Of a stretch of DNA of 64,000 nt, positions 47,588 to 58,119 are shown piece by piece. A model generated the notes under the pieces. It was not told the DNA's origin, did not search any database, and worked only from the letters and a program-made list of their open reading frames with translations. The stretch is from Megaustenia siamemsis (Eukaryota; Mollusca; Gastropoda; Stylommatophora; Ariophantidae): contig JAVIAB010000139.1 of assembly GCA_032433765.1 (NCBI GenBank), forward strand, positions 45,328,190 to 45,392,189, written 5' to 3'. Each line of letters begins with the position of its first letter. The first letter of the stretch is position 1. A program made the position numbers and the translations under genes.

Positions 47588-48177
47588 ATCGAGAACTACC
47601 TGGGACATACTATAACCAATGATGGAAAATGCAAAATTGAAATAAACAAAAGCATAAGTATGGCAAAAAGTAATTTTAATGCCATGAAAAATATGCTAAC
47701 AACAAAACAAATATCAACAGGGCTGAAACTAAGAATAGCAAAATGTTACATTTTCTCAATATTTCTGTATGGTGCAGAAACATGGACATTAGACAAGAAA
47801 ACAGAACAGAAAATTGAAGCCTTTGAAATGTGGATTTATAGAAGAGTAGGTAGAATTGGATGGAAACAAAAGATAACAAACAATGAAGTTTTAAAACAAC
47901 TGAAAATAAAAAGAGAACTACTAAATACAATTAAGACAAGACAAATGAAATTGGTGTTGCATGTTAAAAGACACAACAGCCTACTAAAAGTAAAAATGGA
48001 AGGGAAAATACAAGGTATAAGAGGCAGAGGTAGACCAAGACTAACATGGACGAGTAATATCAAAAGATGGACCAAGTCAATCTATGACAACCTGCACCAT
48101 CAAAGCAAGAAACAGAGTAGAATGGCGATCAATGGTAGCCAACATTCGTTGTGGGAAGGCACTCGATGATGATGATG
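47588..48177 (+). pseudogene. LINE 3' fragment, group C, inserted into the 48-bp array
   Basis: An almost continuous frame: YLGHTITNDGKC, SNFNAMKNMLTTKQISTGLK, CYIFSIFLYGAETWTLDKKT, EAFEMWIYRRVGRIGWKQK, LLNTIKTRQMK, GRGRPRLTWTSNIKRW, then a frame slip at TSQS/TKSI and a GATGATGATGAT tail. ATCGAGAATAT at 47577-47587 and 48178-48188 flanks it, although this sequence also belongs to the array unit. It is 5'-truncated before the catalytic domain. Confidence 0.93.
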
Positions 48178-48570
48178 ATCGAGAATATGAAATTAAAGTA
48201 ACACAGAAAGAAATACAAGCCAAGTATCGAGAATATGAAATTAAAGTAACACAGAAAGAAATACAAGCCAAGTATCGAGAATATGAAATTAAAGTAACAC
48301 AGAAAGAAATACAAGCCAAGTATCGAGAATATGAAATTAAAGTAACACAGAAAGAAATACAAGCCAAGTATCGAGAATATGAAATTAAAGTAACACAGAA
48401 AGAAATACAAGCCAAGTATCGAGAATATTAAATTAAAGTAACACAGAAAGAAATACAAGCCAAGTATCGAGAATATGAAATTAAAGTAACACAGAAAGAA
48501 ATACAAGCCAAGTATCGAGAATATGAAATTAAAGTAACACAGAAAGAAATACAAGCCAAGTATCGAGAAT
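48178..48570. repeat. 48-bp array, right block (ATGAAATT subtype)
   Basis: About 8 units that differ consistently from the left block: AATACAAGCC instead of AATACGAGCC, and ATGAAATT instead of ATGGCATT. One unit has TTAAATT near 48428. Confidence 0.96.
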
Positions 48571-48833
48571 TTAAAAAAAAAGTGTAAAGTACCCCCGTCA
48601 CGCCAAGTGATGTATAGGGAATATGGTGTTAGTGACCATAAATTTTACAGACCTTCGGCACATGATTTTTGGGGTAATGTGGTCGTTATTACGCCCATGC
48701 CGCTTTACTTTCCTAGAAAAAAAAAACTCGGTACCCATTAAAGGCAAGGTGAGACGTAAGCCGTCGGTTAGGATCAAACCCTACCGCGTGTCCTTTGTAG
48801 TCCAGTTCACTAACCACTGAGCAATCGCGGCTA
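48571..48833 (-). mobile_element. tRNA-derived SINE, copy 8, inside the 48-bp array
   Basis: Flanked by AAGTATCGAGAAT (48558-48570) and AAGTATTGAGAAT (48834-48846). The array resumes for part of one unit after the SINE. The 3' hairpin is damaged (CGCCAAGTGATG). Confidence 0.9.
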
Positions 48834-48859
48834 AAGTATTGAGAATATGAAATTAAAAT

Positions 48860-49440
48860 AACACTGGAACCTGTCAAGATTTATAATGTTCCAGTCCATT
48901 TTCAAAGTGTTATTCTTGACCCTCCACTTTGTTGATACTCTGAAATGGTTCCTTTACAGCGAATCATCTATATTTTCTCTTCACAATTCACAGCAGTTTG
49001 TCTGTATTGTCATGTCAATCGTAAACACCAGGTTAGTTTCCATTTTTAAATTCATAATCACCTTGGCAGGCTGAGTAGCCAGTTTTTGCCACTGCCGCGA
49101 GGAAGTGGAGTGGGGTCTTAATCAGCTCTTGTTTGCTGCCCCAGACTCCAGCAGAATATCACTACTGCAAGCTGACGTGATGCGTCTGAGTTCCAAACAA
49201 CAATGGATTGAGACAGCAACACGCACTTTCAGTGATGGAACCAGCTGTCACAATTAATTATTTACACGTGCAACATTAGCAGAACTGATGTTGTTGCACT
49301 CAGGGCATTCCCAAAGGTCAAAAATACTTTTAATTAGACAGCAAGGACAAGCCTGTTGAAACAGGAATATGTTGTGCCTGTAGCTCGCTGATTAAGTGCA
49401 CGTTTCACCAATACTCACTTCCTGCCCCTACAGACGTGGA
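48860..49440. other. no feature recognised
   Basis: Unique-looking sequence. Confidence 0.4.
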
Positions 49441-49447
49441 TGGACTT

Positions 49448-49865
49448 CCGGTCAATATGACGAATAGGCAATAGGAACCATTGAGGCACTGTCTGAAAAG
49501 TGTTCCTTATTGCAGTTTCCTCATATTCTAAGTCCAGCTTGCTGCAAGAGCTACTGAGTTTAGTGCTCTGTGTACACCGTTAGCTGTGTTCTTCATTCGG
49601 ATCGTGTTTCGATATTCAGATTGCTTAAGATGAATGATGACATCGTATGGCGATGGACAGTTCAGCTGCGTCCACTTTCGGTGCCTCTTGGCCTTATGAC
49701 TTTTGGCGTGTGCTGTAGCGGCTATAATGAGGGCTGCAGCTACCTTTCTTTGTTTGGATATTTAATGAGATGTTAATTCGGATGATTCCACTGACACGGG
49801 TGGTTGAGAAATTATGGATTCTCAAACGTTTGCAGTGATACCGGGACCTTCGAATAACTTTAACT
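49448..49865 (-). repeat. dispersed repeat R1, copy 4
   Basis: Reverse complement of R1. It includes CCGGTCAATATGACG at the low end, which is the uninterrupted form of the site where SINE copy 7 sits in R1 copy 3, and TTTGCAGTGATACCGGGACC at the high end. Confidence 0.8.
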
Positions 49866-49920
49866 GTACAGACTTAGATTTCAATTACTGCAATCTCTAA
49901 TTACATTGTCATTATATCAA

Positions 49921-50060
49921 CGTGAGCGGGTGACCGAACAGATAGAACCTGTTGTCACTCTTCAGACAAGGTGGATGAGGGTTCGAACCACGGCAGAGTC
50001 GAGAGCAACCCCAAAGAATAGAAATTACCGTAGTTGCTGGTCTATGATTAATTTTCACTA
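49921..50060 (+). repeat. tRNA-like SINE head relic
   Basis: GTGACCGAACAGATAGAACC (A-box-like) and GAGGGTTCGAACCACGG (good B box) are 40 bases apart, followed by non-coding body. No duplication or second copy found. Confidence 0.45.
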
Positions 50061-50274
50061 GGTAAAGGCGTGGCCGTAATGGGGAAATAACCTAATAAGA
50101 CAAAACACCAGGAGAATTATTGTCTTCTCAGTTCGAGGACGGACGATAGTATCAAGGTATACCTGTATGTCCAATTTTCATAGTTGTGTGGTCCTGATAA
50201 GGACCGTTTGTTGAACTAATTTAAGGTAATATAAGGGCCAACATTGTGGGGGCTATATACTTTCATTCTGAATC

Positions 50275-51027
50275 TATCTATCTATCTATTGACCTTTCGA
50301 GCCGTAACCGGCCCATAGGGCGTAGACCAAGATACACCTTCTCCTATATGAATTTTTGTTCTAGCAGTTTTCTTTTAAAGATATTTTATTAAATCTCGCC
50401 ATCTGTCTCTGTTCTGTGCAAGCAGTTCTATCTCATTGAGGGAGCCGATTCCTGCTGCTCTTGCCTCTCTCATCAATGTTCTTCTCAGTGTCTCCCTGGG
50501 TCTTCCTCTTTTTCTTTTACCTGTTGTTTCCCATATGAGGGCTTGCTTTGCTATTCGATTATTATCTCTTCTCATCACATGTCCAACGTATGACCATCGT
50601 CTTTTCTTTATTACTGAAGATATTAGTGGTTGATTGGCGATTTCTCTAATTTCCTCGTTTGTTTTGAATTCGTTCCATTCTATACCAAGTATTTTCCTTA
50701 GACATTTATTTTCGAATGCGTTCAACTTTGTTTCTATATCTCTTGTTGTTTTCCAGCTTTCACACGCATACGTAAGGGTTGATAGTACATTTGATTTGAA
50801 TAGCCTAAGTTTTGTGTTTGTGCTAATGAGTTTTGATTTCCACAACTTTTCAAGGCTTCTGAAAGACATTGCTGCTTTAGCCAGTCTGATTCTAATTTCT
50901 TTGCTCGTATCCCCTTCTCGATCAATGTGACTTCCAAGATAGATAAAGTGATCGATCTCTTCTACTGGTTTGTTTTCCATGTATATTTTGTCACTTGTTG
51001 GAATTAAACTTTTCATGACTTTAGTCT
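50275..51027 (-). mobile_element. 5'-truncated RTE-like LINE insertion, group E
   Basis: A complete insertion event. A perfect 14-bp duplication, TTTCATTCTGAATC, lies at 50261-50274 and 51028-51041. The 3' end carries a TAGA-type microsatellite tail (TCTATCTATCTATC on +). A 213-codon minus-strand frame is intact: EEIDHFIYLGSHIDREGDT, RIRLAKAAMSFRSLEKLWKS, TLTYACESWKTTRDIETKL, NKCLRKILGIEWNEFKTNEE, RRWSYVGHVMRRDN, GKRKRGRPRETLRRTLMREA and QNRDRWRDLIKYL. This is the region downstream of RTE reverse transcriptase. The clean frame, tail and duplication mean it is fairly young. It lacks its own endonuclease and catalytic domain. Confidence 0.93.
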
Positions 51028-51093
51028 TTTCATTCTGAATCAGACGAGTCTAAAAGATTAATAACTGTTTGGGGTTGAACATTCCACAAACCA

Positions 51094-52304
51094 TCATTTT
51101 TTCCAATATTCCTCTTCCTGTTTTAAGACGTGGTCTTCACATTTAGCCCAATAATCTTTGTCTATATTTAATAAAGCGAGATTAGCAAGAGTCTTTACAT
51201 CGCATATTTTGAATGTTGTATTTTCATCTGCCACTTGTCCTTTTAATTTTGCCCAGATTAGTTCTATTGGATTTAAATGAGCATGGTAAGGTGGCAGCCT
51301 CAAACTTATATGACCGTGCTCTTGGATAATCTTATCTATTTGAAAAATCTTTGTCCTTTGTTTTTGCTTTACTAGAGATAGTAATTCAGGTTTTAAGTAC
51401 ATGTTATTAAATTGTATGTGCTCCTTTGTGAGCCATATCTTAATAGCATCTTTTGTACTGGATGACGTCGGGACTTTATCTTCAAGTGCAACAATGTTGT
51501 GGTACGCTGCATTGTCCATTATTAGGCAATGTCGATCTAGTGATGGGAGAACAGAATTTTCAATCCAATGTCTAAATATGTGACCATTCATCTCAGAGTG
51601 ATAATCCCGATTGTCTATGGATTTTGAAAGAAAAATGAGCTCTGCATTCTGTATTAGTCCATGTTGTCGACTACCTGCATGAGCAATTATCAAGCGCTGT
51701 CCTTTGCTGCTAGGTATTAATCTCTTAATCTTTCCATCTGATGACTGCCATTCCCTTTGGTTAGTGTGGTGAGCATTGATCTATGTTTCATCCAAGTACA
51801 CAATATCATAACCTTCTTGCGCACCTCTTTTACTTCACGTAAGTACTTGCTTCTCATGACTACTATACGTGGCTTCTCACAGATGATGTTTCGTTCATTG
51901 GAATACTTTCTGAATGTAAATCCTGCAGCTCTCACATTCCTCCATAATGTAGACTTTGATATTTCAATACTGTTGTTCTTTTTCAGCGATACTTTTAATT
52001 TTCTTATTGTAACAGTTTCATTCATACACAACATTTTGCGAATTTCACTTCTAATAAGTTCACTGTCGAAATTATCCAACATTTTTGCTCTTCCTTGTGA
52101 TTTTGTATATTTTGAACATTGACGGTCACGTGCTTGAATCCAGCGATTAAATGACCGTTTAGATAAATCCAAAATGTGTCTTGTCCTTTTCTCAGGGTTT
52201 TCTAAAGAATGAAATAATCTTCCTCGTTTAGCCTCTTTGCAAAAATAGTCATACATTTTTATTGCGATGTTTTGTAAACTGCAGAATTTCATTTTAAGAC
52301 TCAT
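51094..52304 (-). pseudogene. IS630-Tc1-mariner transposase, DD82E-like (Sailor-type), broken
   Basis: A cut-and-paste DNA transposase in two frames. The first part, probably from MSLKMKF at 52304, has an N-terminal helix-turn-helix (SLQNIAIKMYDYFCKEAKRG, RHILDLSKRSFNRWIQ) and a second one (VTIRKLKVSLKKNN, ISKSTLWRNVRAAG). After a frameshift near 51800-51815 the catalytic core follows: YLDET with the first Asp at 51790-51792, a premature TAG at 51781-51783 where a Trp codon is expected, LIMDNAAYHN with the second Asp at 51514-51516, and LPPYHAHLNPIELIWAKLKG with the Glu at 51262-51264. I count 83 residues between the second Asp and Glu, far more than the 34 of Tc1 and close to the DD82E group named Sailor. 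The lesions make it inactive. Terminal inverted repeats could not be set. Confidence 0.88.
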
Positions 52305-52309
52305 GATAA

Positions 52310-52675
52310 ATGCTATCGTTCCACGTCTACACCTATGAATGAAAGGAAATGGAACACACAATTTCTCAAGTGTCTAATTGTGTCAAAAAACCACGTCGAA
52401 AGCGTGCAAACACGTCAGTTTTACCGTGCATGGATTTTTACTCGCTATTTGTAACTTAAAATACTGTAAACATTAAGTTTTGACTACATCAATGGGTCGT
52501 TATAAATTTATATAAATCAAATAAGCAACAATAATAACCAAATGTTTTTTTTAATTAAATTAATTCCCTGTTGGGTTCTAATCATTATAACTTTACATGC
52601 AAATTTTGAGAACTTACAACAAGCGGTTAAAAAGTTATCGATTTTAAAAGTTGGGCACGAGTTATGAAACAAGCT
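52310..52675. other. probable 5' non-coding part of the transposon
   Basis: AT-rich sequence upstream of the transposase start. No clear inverted match to the sequence at 51042-51093 was found by eye, apart from weak similarity around AAAATCGATAAC and AAAAGATTAATAAC. Confidence 0.35.
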
Positions 52676-52678
52676 ATA

Positions 52679-53146
52679 ACAACAAAACAAATATCAGCAG
52701 GGCTGAAACTAAGAATGGCAAAATGTTACATCTTCTCAATATTCCTGTATGGTGAAGAAACATGGACATTAGACAAGAAAATAGAACAGAAAATTGAAGC
52801 CTTTGAAATGTGGATTTATAGAAGAATAGGTAGAATTATGTGGAAGCAAAAGATAACAAACGATGAAGTTTTAAAACGACTGAAAATAAGAAGAGAACTA
52901 CTAAACACAATTAAGACAAGACAAATGAAATGTTTAGGGCATGTTAAAAGACACAACAGCCTACTAAAAGTAAAATTGGAAGGAAAAACACAAGGTAAAA
53001 GAGGCAGAGGCAGACCAAGACTAACATGGACGAGAAAAATCAAAAGATGGACAAGTCAATCTATGACAGCCTGCACCATCAAAGCAAGAAACAGAGTAGA
53101 ATGGCGATCCATGGTAGCCAACCTTCGTTGCGAAGAAGGCACTTGA
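52679..53146 (+). pseudogene. LINE 3' fragment, group C
   Basis: A 160-codon frame without interruption: TTKQISAGLKLRMAKCYI, YGEETWTLDKK, EAFEMWIYRRIGRIMWKQK, LLNTIKTRQMKCLGHVKRH, GKRGRGRPRLTWTRKIKRW, SQSMTACTIKARNRVEW and RSMVANLRCEEGT, then stop codons in TGATGATGATAA. It is the best-preserved end of group C and useful as a reference for the others. No clear target duplication. Confidence 0.92.
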
Positions 53147-53239
53147 TGATGATAATATTTGCATATCCTGGATAATAAATGCACACGTGCCAGCAAAGGT
53201 TTTAGTCACCCGTGTATTGACAAGTATTCCGGAAACACA

Positions 53240-53372
53240 GCAGGAGACGCTCTCGAGCTGTGGTTAGTGGGTTCCACAATTGAAGACAAAAGGTCGGATT
53301 CGATTTCGGCCGACGGCTTTTACGTTCATCCAGTTTTAAATGGAGTATCGGATTTTCTTCTTGGAAAGAAAG
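53240..53372 (+). repeat. old relic of the main SINE
   Basis: CTGTGGTTAGTGGGTTCCAC, GGTCGGATTCGATTTC, CCGACGGCTTTTACGTTCAT and a TTTTAAATGGAGTATCGGAT block follow the SINE order, with many substitutions. Confidence 0.7.
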
Positions 53373-53634
53373 ATTTATACTCTCGTAAAACGTACCTCAG
53401 TATAATTTTTTAAAAATAAATAGAAAAACATAGTTTGTAGAAAAAATTGGTGCCATATTTTAACCACACTGGGGACTAGCAGTTTCACAGCATAGCCTGG
53501 GATAGACGAACTCCAACTTCTCCAGTAAGAGCCGGGAATGTCAAGAAAGCCATTACGACACGCCACATCAAATGAGGCAAAGGACAACCTGCCCGCATCA
53601 ACTCGTGGCAATCCGTCAACAACAACCGTACTGG

Positions 53635-53886
53635 GAAACGCGATAGCTCAGTGGTTAGTGAACTGGACTACTAAGAACAAGAGATTGCGTTCGATCCTGA
53701 TCGACGGCTTCCAGGTTCACCCAGCCTTAATAGGTACTGGATTTTTTCTGTGAAAGTAAAAGCGGTACGGGCGTAATACCGACCACATTACCCCAAAAAT
53801 CATGTGCTGAAGGTCTATAAAAATTATGGTCACTAACACTATATTCCCTATACGCCACTTGGCGTGACAGGACTTTTTACTTTTTA
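53635..53886 (+). mobile_element. tRNA-derived SINE, copy 9
   Basis: Starts at ACGCGATAGCTCAGTGG and ends in GGACTTTTTACTTTTTA. The B box is intact (CGTTCGATCC). No target duplication was found, so it is probably older. Confidence 0.85.
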
Positions 53887-53889
53887 TTA

Positions 53890-54900
53890 TATTTGAACCA
53901 GATTCCTTGTAAGCCACAGAACGTGATGGGATTCTTTCTTGTCTTTTTGATTATAACCGGTTCAGTAACCCATAGCTGGTCAATACCTCACTTCATCTCC
54001 TAGGTCTGTTAAAAACTGGCTAGATAATGAGATTTGCATCACCGTGGTCACTGCAGTGTTAGGATCTGTTAACAAAGAGGACTTAATATTACAGTACCTT
54101 TAAGAAGGACAAGATCTTATTTATCCAACAAAGCCCGGGAAATTAAGAAAGCCATTGTAACCTGCCACATCAAACCTGCAGGGTTTAAGAGCTAACAACA
54201 TCGAGCCATGACGTTACAACCATGAACTTTTGAATGTCCCGATCACCCTGTAGAATCTCTCAAACGTTGAATTGATAAAATCGTATCTATCTCTATTATA
54301 TATATATATATTATCTGTTATCTCACGATAAACTGCTCTATTTAACTTTGTACTAGAAAGCCTTTTGTTAGTTCTTCAATCCACAAATTACAGACCATAA
54401 TGAACACTTTCAACCGCTGATGATCCTCTTTTAACTTTCAATCAATAAATATCACGCTTTCGAAGATTATAGAGAAAACGAAAATGCTAGTAATACAACA
54501 TTGAAAATAGCGTAAAGAGTGGAATCAATCTAAACAACGATTCAATAACGGAAAACAAAGCGAACAAGCACAAAGTAGGACATCAAGTTAGTCTTACTTA
54601 AAGTCACATAGAAATACATATAAACATACAGAAAGGCTGACTGACTGGCAAGAATGCTAACAAAAAGACGAAAATATTAACAAACAGGAGAAACAGACAG
54701 AAATGTTACCAAAGGAGTAAGAATGTTAACAAACAGGAGAAATGCTGACGGACGAGCAGGCAAACTACTAACAGGAATATTACTTTCTTCCACAGTATAA
54801 GCACAGATTAAAAGCACACACAAACATCAGTGAACTGATCCCTCCACATTGACAGGCTTTGGTAACAGAAACACCTGAGAAATCACAATACCCCATGTTC
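53890..54900. other. no gene recognised
   Basis: A short TATATA tract near 54295 and scattered similar phrases (AAGAATGTTAACAAACAGGAG, near 54650-54750) suggest a very loose old repeat. Confidence 0.4.
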
Positions 54901-55204
54901 GTGAATCAGGAGTGAAAAATAAACTATATAAGGATTTACAGAGGAAACAAATAGAAGCTATGGTAACAGGAAGAAAAACATAGACATAAAGTAGGTAACA
55001 CCATTCAAGTATCTAGGATCACTGTCCGAAGATGGTAAAATGGATAAAGAAATTATGATTTGGCGCCATAAGATAAATCAAGTAGTGGGACAGCCAGCCT
55101 CTCTCCTGCAACACAGAACAAAGCTAATGAGCACACAGAAACATCATATGCAAAGCATATGTATCCCCAAATATGTGTTACTAGAGCCAAACATAGTCAA
55201 AGGT

Positions 55205-55620
55205 TAGAAAAGAAAGTTAGCCACCACAGAAATGAGATAATTGAGAGAGAAAATTAGTTACCACAGAAATGAGATGTTTGAGAAAGAAAGTTAGTCACCA
55301 CAGAAACGAGATGTTTGAGAAAGAAAGTTAGTTACCACAGAAACGAGATGTTTGAGAAAGAAAGTTAGTTACCACAGAAACGAGATGTTTGAGAAAAAAA
55401 GTTAGTTACCACAGAAACGAGATGTTTGAGCAAGAAAGTTAGTTACCACAGAAACGAGATGTTTGAGAAAGAAAGTTAGTTACCACAGAAATAAGACGTT
55501 TAAGAAAGAAAGTTAGTTACCACAGAAATGAGATGTTTGAGAAAGAAAGTTAGTTACGAGAGAAAATGAGATGTTTAAGAAAGAAAGTTAGTCACCACAG
55601 AAATGAAACGTTTGAGAAAG
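55205..55620. repeat. 37-bp array derived from LINE coding sequence, about 11 copies
   Basis: Units contain AGAAAGTTAGTTACCACAGA then AACGAGATGTTTGAGAA. In the LINE frame one unit reads RKL-TTEMRCLRK. The period is not a multiple of three, so the array destroys the frame. Confidence 0.92.
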
Positions 55621-55784
55621 GATGTAGGAGTGACCAGAAGAGAAATAAAAATGGTTATAGGAAAAATAGTTTAGATAGAACTAGTTTTGAATTGCACACA
55701 AAGGCAATGTTTAGAATAATTTGCCCACCTGAAGAGAATATCTAGTGATACTACACCATACAAGACATAGACAAAAATGAGGAG

Positions 55785-56465
55785 AGCGTAGAGCTATAGG
55801 CAGGCCACCTGGAGTAGCAACATAAGATAAACTGTCAGTAGAGCAAAGAGCTCTAGGCAGGCCACCTGGAGTAGCAACATAAGAGAAACTGTCAGGAGAG
55901 CATAGAGCTCTAGGCAGGCCACCTGGAGTAGCAACATAAGAGAAACTGTCAGGAGAGCATAGAGCTCTAGGCAGGATACGTTGGAGTAACAACATAAGAG
56001 AAACTGTCTTTAGAGCATAGAGCTCGACGAAGACCTAGACCACGTTAGAGTAGCAACATAAAAGAAACTGTCAGGAGAGCATAGAGCTCTAGGCAGGCCA
56101 CGTTGGAGTAACAACATAAGAGAATCTGTCTGTAGAGCATAGAGCTCGACGAAGACCTAGACCACGTTAGAGTAGCAACATAAGAGAAACTGTCAGGAGA
56201 GCATAGAGCTCTAGGCAGGCCACGTTGGAGTAACAACATAAGAGAAACTGTCAGGAGAGCATAGAGCTCTAGGCAGGCCACGTTGGAGTAACAACATAAG
56301 AGAAACTGTCAGTGGAGCATAGAGCTCTAGGCCGGCCACGTTGGAGTAACAACATAAGAGAAACTGTCAGTAGAGCATAGAGCTCTAGGCAGGCCACGTT
56401 GGAGTAACAACATAAGAGAAACTGCCAGGAGAGCATAGAGCTCGACGCAGACCTAGACCATTTTA
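55785..56465. repeat. 57-bp array derived from LINE coding sequence, about 12 copies
   Basis: Units contain GTCAGGAGAGCATAGAGCTC then TAGGCAGGCCAC, GTTGGAGTAACAACATAAGA, GAAACT. Some units (56025-56040, 56142-56160, 56440-56460) keep the less common CTCGACGAAGACCTAGACCA form, closest to the LINE ARRRPRPR coding. Confidence 0.92.
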
Positions 56466-56564
56466 ATGTAGCAGAGAAACTGTCAGAACAGCAAGAACCA
56501 AAACGTCCTCAACACCCCTATCGGTAAAAGAGGAAGAAAATAAGAAAATAATCAGACTAACTTA

Positions 56565-57475
56565 AACATGCACACTATTTAAAGATAACAACAGTTATCA
56601 TAACTAAAAATATCACTGCAGAAAAATAACAGAATTATAAACGTGTTTGATATAAAACTTGTATGTGTAATTATAGTATCTTAAAGATTTAAAGAACATA
56701 CATTACAATGCTCTCTACATAACAAAGAAATCTTAAGAAACCAGATCTATTCTGTTCTAAATGTTATCTTGGATTAGTTACTTATATGATAGGCTCAAAG
56801 TGGAAAATAGAGTTCGAGATTTGAAATATGGAATTCCAAATCAATCAATCAAAAAGACAAGAGCTATGAATCGTAAAACACAAGGGATTACCAGTTAAAC
56901 AGACGCCCACAATGCAGTGACACGTCTGCTATATGAATTATGTAACCAAACAAACAGGACAGTGTAATATTTGAACACATAATCTATATGGTGGATAGTT
57001 CATAGGGAGAACCCTCTCACTATGGGACCTGCATGCATATTTTCCCTCGCTATAAATCCATTTATAATAAAAGCGTTCGCAGCAATTAAGGTGCAAACAT
57101 TTGTTCTGTTTATAGTAAGCATTTGTTCTATTTTATATGCAACATTCACTACATTCGTGGTACACCGTTTCAAGCACAGAAACTTGCTACATATCCACAA
57201 ACAAAGCAAAAAGCTAACCCATAAGTCATCGCTGACAAAGAAGAACTTGAAATAGTGAACAAATAATGAATATCTGAGATCTGTAATAATGAACAATGGA
57301 CAATGTCAGTAAGAGATAAAAAAAAAAAAAAGATTAGTAATAGCAACACAATTAAAAAATAGACCATATGACATACACCAAGAAGATAGTAAGAGTAAAA
57401 CTACTGAGAATTCGTGTCTTCCCGGTAACAACTTATAGTTGCGAATCGTGGCTAATTTTGCAACAACAACAAAAT
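56565..57475. other. no feature recognised
   Basis: AT-rich; contains an A13 tract near 57319-57331. Nothing else is identified. Confidence 0.4.
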
Positions 57476-57477
57476 AA

Positions 57478-58099
57478 ATCATCATCATCGTGTGCCCTTT
57501 CCGCAACGAAGGTTGGCTACCATGGATCGCCATTCTACTCTGTTTCTTGCTTTGATGGTGCAGGCTATCATAGATTGACTTGTCCATCTTTTGATGTTAC
57601 TCGTCCATGTTAGTCTTGGTTAACCTCTGCCTCTTTTGCCTTGTATTTTTCCTTCCAATATTACTTTTAGTAGGCTGTTGTGTCTTTTAACATGCCCCCA
57701 AAATTTAATTTGTCTTGTCTTAATTGTGTTCAGCAGTTCTCTTTTTATTTTCAGTTGTTTTAAAACGTCATCGTTTGTTATCTTTTGTTTCCATCCAATT
57801 CTACCTATTCTTCTATAAATCAACATTTCAAAGGCTTCAATGTTCTGTTCTGTTTTCTTGTCTAATGTCCATGTTTCTGCACCATACAGGAATATTGAGA
57901 AAATGTAACATTTTGCCATTCTTAGTTTCAGCCCTGCTGATATTTGTTTTGTTGTTAGTATATTTTTCATAGCATTGAAATTACTTTTTGCCAAACCTAT
58001 TCTTTTGTTTATTTCAGTTTTGCATTTTCCATCATTGGTTAAAGTACTAAATAAATCTTTTGTCTCACTACACTTGGTATCAGTTTTGAATTTGTCCAC
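57478..58099 (-). pseudogene. LINE 3' fragment, group C
   Basis: The minus strand reads STLTNDGKCKTEINKRIGLA, KNILTTKQISAGLKLRMAKC, YGAETWTLDKKTEQ, EMLIYRRIGRIGWKQK, LLNTIKTRQIKFWGHVKRH and GKIQGKRGRG. A slip after GRG separates it from the MDKSIYDSLHHQSKKQ piece, which is the TSQS-type end in another frame. The 3' tail is a TCATCATCATC run at 57479-57490. At the 5' end the 15-mer CATTGGTTAAAGTAC is duplicated (58033-58047 and 58101-58115). Confidence 0.88.
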
Positions 58100-58119
58100 T
58101 CATTGGTTAAAGTACACAA

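Larger units (their letters stand above)
54905..56560 (+). pseudogene. LINE copy with two internal tandem arrays, group G
   Basis: At the left, TPFKYLGSLSEDGKMDKEI (54995-55052) and ASLLQHRTKLMSTQKH mark the post-catalytic region. Then comes RKLATTEMRC (first seen near 55216-55250), which has expanded into a 37-bp array. After it, LRKDVGVTRREIKMVIGKI continues the protein to about 55670, with FAHLKRISSDTTPYKT by 55770. The next segment, an ARRRPRPR-SSNIRETVRRA type end (GRPR-like region), has expanded into a 57-bp array up to 56465. Final traces run to about 56560. It is a single element enlarged by internal amplification. Confidence 0.8.

Noticed and set aside
51042..52670. Terminal inverted repeats of the transposase element
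   Set aside because: Only weak AT-rich similarity (AAAAGATTAATAAC and AAAATCGATAAC) was seen; not enough to set the ends.
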